Shown: in pieces, positions 34,665 to 43,532 of the stretch
Layout: each line of letters opens with the position of its first letter
How positions within the stretch are numbered: the first letter of the stretch is position 1
Assembly (NCBI GenBank): GCA_947507875.1
Contig: CANNQP010000031.1
Coordinates: 1-54,224 of the forward strand
Source: Verrucomicrobiaceae bacterium
Lineage (GTDB): Bacteria; Verrucomicrobiota; Verrucomicrobiia; Verrucomicrobiales; Verrucomicrobiaceae
DNA length: 54,224 nt
Direction of reading: 5' to 3'
Position numbers and translations under genes: made by a program
The notes under the pieces: generated by a model
What the model saw: the letters and a program-made list of their open reading frames with translations, nothing else
The model's database searches: none
What the model was told of the DNA's origin: nothing

Positions 34665-37600
34665 TTAGATCTGATGAGCACTCCAGGCAGCGATGCGTTC
34701 AGCGCCTGGCATTTCTTTATTGGGGTTCCGCAAACGAGCGAGATAACTGGTGCGTGGGCGAGTGCCGATGTACTTCAGGAGCTCGTAGTTGCGTGGGCTA
34801 GCTTTGGCCTTGTTGACACTGCTCTTTTCATCAGCCAGGTCTCCGAAGGAGATGGCCTCGGCAGGGCAGGACTCTTGGCAAGCCACCTTGACGCTATCGG
34901 TCGGAATACGGAAATTTTTGGAGTCTCGCTGAACCTGCTTCTGGCGAATTTTGGATTCTTCGAGACGCTGCACGCAGTAAGTGCACTTCTCGATAACACC
35001 ACGCATCCGCACCGTGACGTTCGGGTTTTTCTGAAGTTGAAGTGACTCGCGCATTCCTGTTTTTTCAGGATTGGAAAGCGGCCCCCAGTAGAGTTCATCC
35101 AGAGGACGTTTGTTGTAGTCGAACCAGTTGAAGCGACGTGCGGTGTAGGGGCAATTGTTAGCGCAGTATCGAGTGCCGATGCAGCGATTGTAGGCCATCG
35201 CGTTGAGGCCATCGTCCGTGTGAACCGTAGCGTTCACAGGGCATACGGTCTCACAAGGAGCCGATTCACACTGCTGGCAGGCCACCGGCTGCATGACCAT
35301 CTCCGCGTTTTCGAGCTGCTCGGCAGTGGGGTCGATATTCACCTCATCGGACTTCGCTTTTTGTTCACCCCATTCGTTGGTGGCGAAATAGCGGTCCATG
35401 CGAATCCACTGCATGAGACGTCCTTTGACGACCTGATCCTTGCCAACCACAGGAATGTTGTTCTCGCTCTGGCAAGCGACCAAGCAAGAGGTGCAACCGA
35501 TGCACTTGCTGAGGTCGATGACCATTCCCCACTGGTGCTTCTTCTCGTAGTCAAAGCCATCAGGATTGTCGGCTGTCTTGCGGCCAACTTGTCCTTTGTA
35601 GAAGGAAATGTTCTCCGGAATGTGGCTATCCATGCCTGTCTTGCCAGCGAAGTCTGGTGTCTTGGCAAAGGTCTCCATGGTGGCTTCGCGATAAAGCGCG
35701 CGGCCTTCCATGGTGTTTTGGTCCTGAGTGATCGCCAACTGGTAGGTGTCGGCAAGAACTTCAAGTTTGGCACCCGCCAGAACATACTCCGAGGCACTGG
35801 CACGAAGTGGATAGGCATTGAACCCACGTCCAACTCCCGAGCTATCTGAACCGACAAAACCTAAGTTTTGCTGTCCATAACCTAGCGTCACGGTCACGCT
35901 ATTCTGCACGTGACCGGGAGCCTCGATCGCTGGCAGCGTTAGGGTGCGATCACCCACGGACAATTTCACCATCTGACCATTTTTGAGCCCAAGACTGCGG
36001 AAGGTCACACTGCCGATCCAAGCGGCGTTGTCCCACGCCAGTTTTGTAATCGGGTCCGGCGATTCTTGGAGCCAAGCATTGTTGATGTAGCGGCCATCCC
36101 AAACTGCTGAGTCGGGGGTCAGCACGATTTCCATGGCATCGGGTTTCGGCAATGTAGGAATCTTCGCTTTGCTGACGATGGAAGTCACCGCCGCTGCATT
36201 GATGACACCCGCAGACTTGATGTAGCTGGAGCCTTTGAGGAACCCGTCACGCAGCGTCAGATTCCATTTTGACTCATCCAAACTTCCTGCCGCAAGAGCG
36301 AACGTATCACGAACCGCCTGATAAGCCGGATCTTCAGCCGGTGCAGCACCATCGGCAGGCGGCTCGACAGGTCCTAGCTTTTTCTTGTCGAGAAGAGCCA
36401 AAATCACTTCGATCACACTCGCCCCGTCATAAAGGGGCTGAATCATAGGTTGAATGACACTGTATGTGCCATCGCCTGCGCGCACATCATTCCAAGATTC
36501 AAGATAATGGGCAGCTGGGATGTGAAGAGTGGCAGCACGTGCCGATTCATTGGTGAGGTGCCCATGATGAATCACCTTAACAGCTTGGCGAAGAATCGCA
36601 CCTGAGAGCGACGATGGCGCATCAAAAAGCAGGTTGGATGGAGTCAACGACACTAAGGTCTTCACCACGCCTGACGAGACGGCAGCCTCGAGCTCGGCAA
36701 CAGAAGCTAAAGGCGCTGATGGACCACCTTCAAGAAGCTCGATCGTCGAACCGTAGGCCCCCAGCGCATTATTGATCGCCGCGACCAAGGCATGAACTTC
36801 AGCGCCATAGCGGCTGCCAGCAATGACCAATGCGTTTCCTTTATGATCGATGAGGTCGCGAACGGCAGGAGCTAACCATTCCTTAAGACCCGCAGGTGCA
36901 GCGGAAGCAAGTGCTGAGGCATCTTTAACATCCAGGAATTCAGCAATGATAGCCGCAGCAGCTGGAATCATGCTAGCGGCCAGAGGCTTGCGGTGATCCG
37001 CCATACCACCTGTCAGCGTGTAGCGATTTTCGAGGCAATAGAGGCGATTCATGTCGCCTTCCGCTTTGTCTTTGGCACGCTGCTTGGTGAAGTGTTTCAC
37101 CGCCTCGCTCGACACGGGATCAAGACCGAGGAAATCACAATCCAAAGAAATGATTCGAAGCGCTTTACTCCAGCGAACGAATGTCTTGGTGTTGGCTCCC
37201 AGGACTTCCTTATTCGCGGCAACTTGCCCCTCATTGCTGATCGCATCATAAGCAAAGAACTTTGCTTGAGGGTAGGCTGCTTGGAATTCGCTCAACAGAC
37301 GATGTTGAGTCGGAGAAGTGCTCGAACCAACAAGGATGGCAAGAGATGAACCGGCGTCGTTTTTCGCATCTTTCAGGATGCCCTTCAGGCCTTCATTGAT
37401 CTTGGCCCAAGTCGTAGGTTGACCAGACGCAAGAGGCACCTGAGACCGTTCAGGATCATAGAGATCGAGAATACTTGCTTGCGCGAAAGCGTCCAAACCA
37501 CCGCCCAGAGGATGAAGCGGGTTGGGTGCCACGTGCGTCGGACGACCTTCATGAGTGGTGACCACCATGGGCACCGCGCCATTTGCCGTGGGCATCGCCG

Positions 37601-37895
37601 ATGCATACAACAAAGGCTTGCCTGGAATGACCCACTCCACGTGGTTCGTGTAAGGAAGGATGTGTGTGATTGGACGACGGCAAGAAGCCAAGCCCATCAT
37701 GCCGACCGAAGCTCCCATGAGCTGGAGGAAGTTGCGGCGAGATTGGCCTGCTTCCTCTTCCGTGAGGGTATCACCTGCGGGAAATTCCACCCCGTGTTGG
37801 GAAAGAAACTCCGAACGGCGCTCGAGTTCGGCAGGGCTGCGCCAATAGCGCTTACCAGTCTGCGGCTCCTCGGGGTGAATCCAATTGCGTTTCAT
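34665..37895 (-). CDS. actB: Alternative complex III subunit ActB (molybdopterin-oxidoreductase-like plus Fe-S domain)
   Basis: The 1076-residue protein has a Tat-type signal at about 52-70 (SRRNFLQLMGASVGMM), a large molybdopterin-oxidoreductase-like domain (to ~760) and a ferredoxin-like C-terminus. Four cysteine blocks are seen: CIGCTSCLVAC from 798, CQQCESAPCETVC from 873, CIGTRYCANNC from 905 and CTYC from 971 with CQESC further on. In the third block the usual second cysteine is Thr908, which fits three [4Fe-4S] and one [3Fe-4S] cluster as known for ActB. The protein passes electrons from quinol toward the cytochrome subunits. The known family lacks molybdenum. Confidence 0.93.
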   Translation of the reverse strand: MKRNWIHPEEPQTGKRYWRSPAELERRSEFLSQHGVEFPAGDTLTEEEAGQSRRNFLQLMGASVGMMGLASCRRPITHILPYTNHVEWVIPGKPLLYASAMPTANGAVPMVVTTHEGRPTHVAPNPLHPLGGGLDAFAQASILDLYDPERSQVPLASGQPTTWAKINEGLKGILKDAKNDAGSSLAILVGSSTSPTQHRLLSEFQAAYPQAKFFAYDAISNEGQVAANKEVLGANTKTFVRWSKALRIISLDCDFLGLDPVSSEAVKHFTKQRAKDKAEGDMNRLYCLENRYTLTGGMADHRKPLAASMIPAAAAIIAEFLDVKDASALASAAPAGLKEWLAPAVRDLIDHKGNALVIAGSRYGAEVHALVAAINNALGAYGSTIELLEGGPSAPLASVAELEAAVSSGVVKTLVSLTPSNLLFDAPSSLSGAILRQAVKVIHHGHLTNESARAATLHIPAAHYLESWNDVRAGDGTYSVIQPMIQPLYDGASVIEVILALLDKKKLGPVEPPADGAAPAEDPAYQAVRDTFALAAGSLDESKWNLTLRDGFLKGSSYIKSAGVINAAAVTSIVSKAKIPTLPKPDAMEIVLTPDSAVWDGRYINNAWLQESPDPITKLAWDNAAWIGSVTFRSLGLKNGQMVKLSVGDRTLTLPAIEAPGHVQNSVTVTLGYGQQNLGFVGSDSSGVGRGFNAYPLRASASEYVLAGAKLEVLADTYQLAITQDQNTMEGRALYREATMETFAKTPDFAGKTGMDSHIPENISFYKGQVGRKTADNPDGFDYEKKHQWGMVIDLSKCIGCTSCLVACQSENNIPVVGKDQVVKGRLMQWIRMDRYFATNEWGEQKAKSDEVNIDPTAEQLENAEMVMQPVACQQCESAPCETVCPVNATVHTDDGLNAMAYNRCIGTRYCANNCPYTARRFNWFDYNKRPLDELYWGPLSNPEKTGMRESLQLQKNPNVTVRMRGVIEKCTYCVQRLEESKIRQKQVQRDSKNFRIPTDSVKVACQESCPAEAISFGDLADEKSSVNKAKASPRNYELLKYIGTRPRTSYLARLRNPNKEMPGAERIAAWSAHQI

Positions 37896-37955
37896 GGGCG
37901 GACAGGGTCTTGGGTAATCAAAGAAATTTGAAGTGGGAAATAGGCTCGCTTGATA

Positions 37956-38759
37956 TTAGCGATGGCATGTCGTGCAGTTCTCAGGTGGCTGAACTTGCCA
38001 ATGTTTCTTCAGCTGAGTCCCGACTTCGAGCTGTGTCACTTTTTCTCCATATTTGCCAGAGGCCAAAGCCAGAATTTCGTCCAGCTGTGTAGCGTTTTTG
38101 CCCGGCTCGATGGTGCTAGCAATTTCCTCTGCCTTGATGCCTTTTTTCAGCAATCCATCATAGAACCCAGCACGATCAAGCTGCTCAGGCTTGTAATTCA
38201 GGTTAGTGATTTGATCCAGAGGACGCAGCTTTTCTTCTGGATTGCGGTGACATTCCAAACACCAGCCCATGGATTGAGGCTCTGCGTGCTTGACGACCTC
38301 CATCTCGTTGATTTGGCCGTGGCAGCTCTGGCAGGAAATGCCACGATTCAAGTGAGCACTATGATTGAAATAAACATAGTCAGGCGCTTTGTGAATTTTC
38401 ACCCATTCAATCGGCTTGCCCGTTTCGGCAGCTTTGATCACTTTTTCGAGCTTAGGCGATGCTGATTTGATGTTGCCTTTGCCTGGCCCATGGCAGTTGA
38501 AGCAGGTCTGGTTGGTGGGAACGTTGGCGTGGCTGGATACTTCAGCGAAAGAGTGACAGTACCGACAATCCAAGCCCAACTGGCCCGCGTGGATTTTGTG
38601 GGAAAACGGCACAGGCTGGGTGGGCTCGTAGCCGACGCGGGTGTATTTGGGTGTAAAATAATATGGCACGGCGAGACTCACCCCAAAAACGATGAAGCCA
38701 GCCGCCACGGCCAGCTTCAGGGGGAGCCAGTTGGTCCAACGAGGAAAGAAATTGCCCAT
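37956..38759 (-). CDS. actA: Alternative complex III subunit ActA (pentaheme cytochrome c)
   Basis: From ATG 38759 (MGNFFPRWTNWLPLKLAVAA) the product is 267 residues; a TTG four codons earlier (38771) is possible. One membrane helix lies at about 14-35. Five CxxCH heme sites are visible: C65-H69 (CRYCH), C86-H90 (CFNCH), C143-H147 (CQSCH), C167-H171 (CLECH) and C262-H266 (CTTCH). The last one ends the protein. ActA hands electrons to periplasmic acceptors. It is the first gene of actABCD and has a perfect CRP/FNR-type palindrome 20 bases upstream of its ATG. Confidence 0.95.
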   Translation of the reverse strand: MGNFFPRWTNWLPLKLAVAAGFIVFGVSLAVPYYFTPKYTRVGYEPTQPVPFSHKIHAGQLGLDCRYCHSFAEVSSHANVPTNQTCFNCHGPGKGNIKSASPKLEKVIKAAETGKPIEWVKIHKAPDYVYFNHSAHLNRGISCQSCHGQINEMEVVKHAEPQSMGWCLECHRNPEEKLRPLDQITNLNYKPEQLDRAGFYDGLLKKGIKAEEIASTIEPGKNATQLDEILALASGKYGEKVTQLEVGTQLKKHWQVQPPENCTTCHR

Positions 38760-38778
38760 AAAAAAAGTCAAAGTCAGA

Positions 38779-38800
38779 GCTTGTGAAAAATTTCACAAGC
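38779..38800. promoter_or_regulatory. Perfect TGTGA-N6-TCACA palindrome upstream of actA (CRP/FNR-family-type site)
   Basis: Two 10-base arms are perfectly inverted around a two-base AA centre. The core reads TGTGA, AAAATT, TCACA (38782-38797), the consensus layout for CRP-type regulators. It lies 20-41 bases upstream of the actA ATG. If the transcript starts within or just upstream of it, a bound protein would block or tune transcription; an mRNA hairpin is the alternative. Confidence 0.65.
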
Positions 38801-39496
38801 GGAGCCCGAGAATAGAAGTCCGCGTCACCTTTGCAAGGGTGGAAATCAAAAAAGTAACCCCTTTTGAAAGAGGAAAATCCGCCTTTACTTCTTTCATCTC
38901 GCTGTGCCTTGATGACTCGCAAAGGCTTCTACTGGAAGGGACTCGACTCGAACGCTTCAATTGGTTTTCCAACACGGGATTCATGCCAGAAACGAGCAGG
39001 TGGCCTAGCCATCGTGGGAAATATCCTGGAGTGAGCTCCATTGAGCATTGTGCCCAAATCGATCGAGAATGCGCCATTTTTTCGCAATAAAACATTCATG
39101 ATGAATGCCTTTTGATTTAATTTGGCCCGATCTTTTCGTGCTTGTGATCTAACAAAAAATTTTTCCCCATAGGCAATCCAAGAGAAGCACCGTTTTGGGC
39201 GGGCGATCTCTGATCAAGTCAACGCAGGCTAGACGTACGCCACATCCACAGCTGCAAGGCAAAAGCCGATGGCAGTGGCAAGGTTACCTTGTTTCTTGCC
39301 TGCAATGACAAGATCAATCCTCATGCGGATCCCTTTGAGGATGTGATGTTCAGCGCCTTGCTAATCCCGTGGCACTTGGACTAGCAAATCAATGCGTGGA
39401 TCACTGCCATCAGCAGGACCGTTTTTCCCGCTGCGACTAGGCTGACATGCCTCCTGAAGTGTGTGCGACTGACAAAAATCCTCTGAAGAAAGGAAC
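38801..39496. other. About 700-base gene-free stretch upstream of actA
   Basis: No frame here has a recognisable start, family signature or operon context; open frames on either strand are short and out of character. It probably holds the act promoter region. A perfect inverted repeat CATTCAT-G-ATGAATG lies at 39093-39107, in an AT-rich patch (39080-39175). A smaller one, CAAGG-TTA-CCTTG, lies near 39280. Confidence 0.5.
39093..39107. repeat. 15-bp perfect inverted repeat upstream of the act operon
   Basis: CATTCAT and ATGAATG flank a single G. The repeat sits in AT-rich DNA ~340 bases upstream of actA. It could be an operator half-site pair or chance; no gene starts next to it on the plus strand. 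Confidence 0.4.
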
Positions 39497-40474
39497 TCAA
39501 TATAGCGCGGTTTCGCCCTCGTGAAGCAAGCGGACGCGATCCTGCAACCCGCGACTGTGAGCCGAGCGTTCCAGCCACTCCGCAGGTTCATGGATCGGCT
39601 CACCCCCGAGGGGAAAAGTGTCATGATGCATGGGTACCATGTGGCGGGCTCCCATCATTTCAAAGGCATCCAGAGCTTCCTCTGGATTCATGTGTACGGG
39701 ACGACCGCTGGGGGCCAAATAGGCCCCAATGGGCATCAGAGCGAGATCTATGGTGGCTCGTTGTCCGATGTCGCGGAAGCCTTCGAACATCGAGCTATCG
39801 CCACAATGAAAGAGCGTGCGTTCGTCCGACTGGATCAAGTATCCCCCAAAGCCGCGATGGATGTCATGAATCATTCGTGCGCCCCAATGACGAGCTGGAG
39901 TCAGCGTGATCTCGAGATCACGGAACTTGGCTTGTTGCCAAGTCTCAAGTTCGACGATCTGCCCAAAACCACAGCGTTTGACGACGCTACCCACGCCCTT
40001 GGGCACCACGATGGGCTGACCTCTCGCGATCCGCCTCAAGCTTGGTAGGTGCAGGTGATCAAAGTGCGCATGAGTCACCAGCACGAGGTCGATGCTAGGG
40101 AGGTCTCCGGCCCAAAGGCTGGGATGGCGGACACGCTTCACTGGTCCATGCCAAAGAGCCCAGTTCGGATCAATGACCAGATTCACACCTCCAATCTGCG
40201 CAAAGAACCCCGCATGACCAAGCCAGGTCACCCCGAGCTTATCCACATCAATCAACGGCACGCCGCCATCAATGACTCGACCAGGTCGGCGTGGAGCGAG
40301 CAATGTTGGCAAGAGCACGTCACCCAAAAACTGAAGGTTTCGCCTTCTCCATCCTTCGGTAGGCAAAAGGCCCACCTGGTTTTCCTGGCCTGCTTTTTTT
40401 GAGAAAAACCGCCGGCGCAGAACCCGGTCGATGAGATCAGGCTCTCCGTGGTCTGAGGCGGGGTCGTGGATCAT
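39497..40474 (-). CDS. MBL-fold metal-dependent hydrolase (NAPE-PLD/UlaG-like)
   Basis: The 325-residue cytoplasmic protein has the metallo-beta-lactamase motif THAHFDHLHLP (H135, H137, D139, H140). Further ligands are likely in TPARHWGAR (H196), LFHCGDSSM and VPMHHDTFPLGG. The opening LGVTWLGHAGFFAQIGGVNLVIDP and the order of motifs match the branch containing N-acyl-phosphatidylethanolamine phospholipase D and UlaG-type lactonases. The substrate may be a phospholipid or sugar phosphate lactone; sequence alone does not decide. It is a lone gene. Confidence 0.88.
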   Translation of the reverse strand: MIHDPASDHGEPDLIDRVLRRRFFSKKAGQENQVGLLPTEGWRRRNLQFLGDVLLPTLLAPRRPGRVIDGGVPLIDVDKLGVTWLGHAGFFAQIGGVNLVIDPNWALWHGPVKRVRHPSLWAGDLPSIDLVLVTHAHFDHLHLPSLRRIARGQPIVVPKGVGSVVKRCGFGQIVELETWQQAKFRDLEITLTPARHWGARMIHDIHRGFGGYLIQSDERTLFHCGDSSMFEGFRDIGQRATIDLALMPIGAYLAPSGRPVHMNPEEALDAFEMMGARHMVPMHHDTFPLGGEPIHEPAEWLERSAHSRGLQDRVRLLHEGETALY

Positions 40475-40570
40475 TCTGTCAAGAGGTCACCTAGCAAAGC
40501 TCAGGTAATTACACTTCCTCGCGCACCGCTGTAAATGATTGTTTTCTAGCAAAAAACAGACCTAGCTGTC

Positions 40571-41704
40571 TCATTGGCCCAGAGCCCTGCGGAGCACGGG
40601 CTCAAAGATCTCAGCCTGACGCATGAACCCGAGATCGCTGGCATGAGATGCATCCGTGGCCCCTTCGGTGTCCGAACCATAGAGGAAATCACCGGGGATG
40701 TAGTGCAGGTTTTTCACACCTTCATCGACCAAGGTTTGGTAAGCTGCTTTCAAAGCCGCATGATTCTCCGTGTGAAAGCGATGCTTCTCTGGAGTGATCC
40801 AATCGTTGGTAAACCGACGGTCTTCAACAAGGACGATGGGCGTTTCCGGCTTGGCCGCACGCAATTGACGAACCAGCGGAATGCACCGCTCCGTCACCAA
40901 GGCTGCGTTCATGTTGGGCAGGCAGTCGATGACAAAACAAGCCGCATCAAGCTGCACCAAATAGTCGCCAACGGCAGCATCCATTTTGCCATTCCCTGAG
41001 AAACCAAGATTCACCACAGGGCGATCCAACTTGCGCCCAAGAATCCCAGTGTGAACCATGCCAGGACGACTGGCGCAAGCACCATGCGTGATGCTCGTTC
41101 CATAAAAGACGATGGGCTTTTCACGGGGTGCCAGTCCTTTGAACTTTGCGCCTGGCTGCACACCGATTTTCAAGAACTCGACGCCGTTGTAGAGCGGCAG
41201 ATAGGCGGCGTATTCGCGCTCGCCAGGTGCCAGCCCCTTTGCCAATTCCACCAACATCTCCGGTTTAGCGGGGCGCGTCACTTGCACCCATTTCCAGCGC
41301 CCATCCGTGTCACGCGCATACAGATCCACGCCACTAACGCCCGTGGCGGGCATGTGGGGCATGCCGAGGTTGGGTTTGGTCAGCTTGTAATGCACATGGA
41401 TGGACGTGGCATCGGTTTTGAAGCGAACCACCATGCCGGCGCTATCGCGGCTGAGGTTCCACACATTCGAGGTCACTTTACCCTCTGCGCTAGCGGGCAA
41501 GCGATCAAACCAGCTCTTGCGCGGCTGATCGGGCAGGATTCTTCCCTCTGCGCCCCAGGTGGTCACATCGTGCCATTGGATGTCATGGGCCGCTTTGGAT
41601 TGCCCCCCCATCGCGGGGTCCATTCGGCTGATGTCCGCTGGCTTTTGAGCATAGCTCAAAGCAACGCACAGAAGGGAGAGCTGAAGAATCAAAGTTCGTG
41701 TCAT
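40571..41704 (-). CDS. Exported SGNH/GDSL-type hydrolase
   Basis: From ATG 41704 the 377-residue product begins MTRTLILQLSLLCVALSYAQ, a signal peptide; the frame continues 26 codons upstream. Residues ~30-185 form a beta-rich carbohydrate-binding-like domain. The hydrolase domain has FYGTSITHG (Ser204), the glycine block LGFSGNGKM, the asparagine block DCLPNMN and DASHASDLG (Asp/His), so all SGNH blocks are present. Similar proteins in Bacteroidetes and Verrucomicrobia act as carbohydrate esterases. Expected location is periplasmic. It is divergent from pepD across 187 bases that should hold both promoters. Confidence 0.85.
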   Translation of the reverse strand: MTRTLILQLSLLCVALSYAQKPADISRMDPAMGGQSKAAHDIQWHDVTTWGAEGRILPDQPRKSWFDRLPASAEGKVTSNVWNLSRDSAGMVVRFKTDATSIHVHYKLTKPNLGMPHMPATGVSGVDLYARDTDGRWKWVQVTRPAKPEMLVELAKGLAPGEREYAAYLPLYNGVEFLKIGVQPGAKFKGLAPREKPIVFYGTSITHGACASRPGMVHTGILGRKLDRPVVNLGFSGNGKMDAAVGDYLVQLDAACFVIDCLPNMNAALVTERCIPLVRQLRAAKPETPIVLVEDRRFTNDWITPEKHRFHTENHAALKAAYQTLVDEGVKNLHYIPGDFLYGSDTEGATDASHASDLGFMRQAEIFEPVLRRALGQ

Positions 41705-41891
41705 GGCAGGCTCGAAGAAACGGAGGTTTCGCCCACCTATTGCGAATCTTTGGCAGTTCTTTCTTCGCACTACTGCGCCCAACTCCTGAAGGGTGGCCGC
41801 ACAAAATGACTGACTTCATGCATGAAAAAACAGCGCATAACTTGATCTGCTCGTTTTCTGATGATGCAACCCTCTGCATCCATTTCGCCTC

Positions 41892-43334
41892 ATGTCCGAC
41901 GCCATCCGCTCTCTCGAACCCCAAGCCCTCTGGAACCACTTCGCCGATCTCAATGCCGTGCCGCGGCCATCGAAGAAGGAGGGGAAGGTGAAGGCGTTTG
42001 TGCGCGAGTTTGCGGCTAAGCATGCGCTGGAGTGCCACGAGGACAGCGGCGGGAATTTGATCGTGAAGAAACCGGCTACGGCGGACCGCGAGGGGCAGGC
42101 GCCGGTCATTTTGCAGGCGCATCTCGACATGGTGCACAAGGCGGCGGACGGCGTCAGCTTCGATTTCGCGAATCAAGGCATCGAAATGTGGGTGGATGGC
42201 GATTGGGTGCGGGCGCGTGGAACCACGCTCGGCGCGGACAACGGCCTCGGCGCGGCGGCGATCCTCGCGGTGCTTGCATCGAAAGATCTGCCGCATCCGC
42301 CGATCGAGGCGCTGCTGACGATTGATGAGGAGCAGGGCATGAGCGGTGCGCGCATGCTGCAAAGCGGCCTGCTCACTGGTAAAACGATGCTCAACCTCGA
42401 TTCGGAGGAGGATGACGAGTTCACCATCGGCTGCGCGGGCGGCATCGACACACTCGTGAGCTGGAGTTATCCCGAAACGAAGCATGAGACGGCCAGCATC
42501 GCCGAAATTCGCGTCGAAGGCCTGCGTGGAGGCCATTCCGGCCTGCAAATCCACGAAGGCCGCGGCAATGCCATCAAGATCATGACGCGACTGTTGACGG
42601 CGTGCGGTGAAAAAACGGCCGCTTTGATCGAGATGCGCGGCGGCAGTGCTCGCAATGCGATCCCGGCGCGCTGCATCGCCCGCGTCGCGGTGCTCGATGA
42701 AGCCGCTTTTGCTCAAAACATCGCCGAAGAGACCAAAGCGATCCGAAATGAGTGCCAACGCCTCGAACCCGATTTGCAGATCACGACGAGAAAGCTTGAA
42801 AACGACGCCGTTTCGAGCCTAACGGCCGAACAGCAGCGTGCGCTCGTGTTGGCGCTGCAAGCCGTGGTGAATGGCGTGTATCGCATGAGCCCCGAGGTGC
42901 CCGGATTGGTTGAGGCGTCATCCAATCTCTCGCTCATCGAGCTTGGCCAAGGCCGCGCCGAGTGGAGCGGCCTGCAACGCAGTAGCGTCGAATCGAGCAA
43001 GCGCGATGTCGCCGCAGCCTTCGCGGCTCCGTTTCGCCTGCTCGGTGCCGAAGTTCGCCATGATGACGGCTATCCCGGCTGGAGCCCAAGCGCGAGCTCG
43101 GTCATTCTTGATCAGATGAAAGGCATCTACCTTGAGCTTTTCGGCCATGATGTCGGCGTGAGCGCCTGCCACGCCGGTTTGGAGTGCGGCGTCATCGCGC
43201 AGACCTATCCCAACCTCGACATGATCTCCTTCGGCCCCGACATCGAGGAAGCCCATTCCGAGAACGAACGCGCAAGCATTTCCTCGGCGCAAAAGTTCTG
43301 GAAACTGCTCACCACGACGCTAGCGCGGCTTTGA
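41892..43334 (+). CDS. pepD: Aminoacyl-histidine dipeptidase (peptidase D)
   Basis: The 480-residue protein starts IRSLEPQALWNHFADLNAVP RPSKKEG in the usual PepD form. The M20 metal site is complete: LQAHLDMV (H77, D79), GADNGLGAAA, TIDEEQGMSGA and NLDSEEDDEFTIGCAGG, with the late histidine in CHAGLECG. It hydrolyses Xaa-His dipeptides such as carnosine and broader dipeptides in the cytoplasm, for amino acid salvage. The length is normal. No operon partner is close; asd starts 198 bases downstream. Confidence 0.94.
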   Translation: MSDAIRSLEPQALWNHFADLNAVPRPSKKEGKVKAFVREFAAKHALECHEDSGGNLIVKKPATADREGQAPVILQAHLDMVHKAADGVSFDFANQGIEMWVDGDWVRARGTTLGADNGLGAAAILAVLASKDLPHPPIEALLTIDEEQGMSGARMLQSGLLTGKTMLNLDSEEDDEFTIGCAGGIDTLVSWSYPETKHETASIAEIRVEGLRGGHSGLQIHEGRGNAIKIMTRLLTACGEKTAALIEMRGGSARNAIPARCIARVAVLDEAAFAQNIAEETKAIRNECQRLEPDLQITTRKLENDAVSSLTAEQQRALVLALQAVVNGVYRMSPEVPGLVEASSNLSLIELGQGRAEWSGLQRSSVESSKRDVAAAFAAPFRLLGAEVRHDDGYPGWSPSASSVILDQMKGIYLELFGHDVGVSACHAGLECGVIAQTYPNLDMISFGPDIEEAHSENERASISSAQKFWKLLTTTLARL

Positions 43335-43532
43335 GGCGTAGCCCAGACTTTCCCGTCAGGATCCTTGAGATAGGCCAAGGACCAGGAACTCAGCGTCGCA
43401 CCCAATTGTCGGAATTCGCTTTCGGAGAGACTGAACTGAATTCGGAATCCCCCGCCCTTGCATTCCCCCGAGAGGCTCCTACGTTGCGCCCCCTTTTTTC
43501 CAACCCCAAAACTACACAACCCCAAGCAGACC

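Noticed and set aside
38542..38922. 126-codon frame overlapping the actA start and upstream region
   Set aside because: It is actA read in another frame plus non-coding DNA; pentaheme actA is clearly the real gene.
43335..43480. Minus-strand text resembling a glyoxalase-type end (AYLKDPDGKVWA)
   Set aside because: The frame continues antisense into pepD with no stop and no start or other domain part. Too short to call even a pseudogene.
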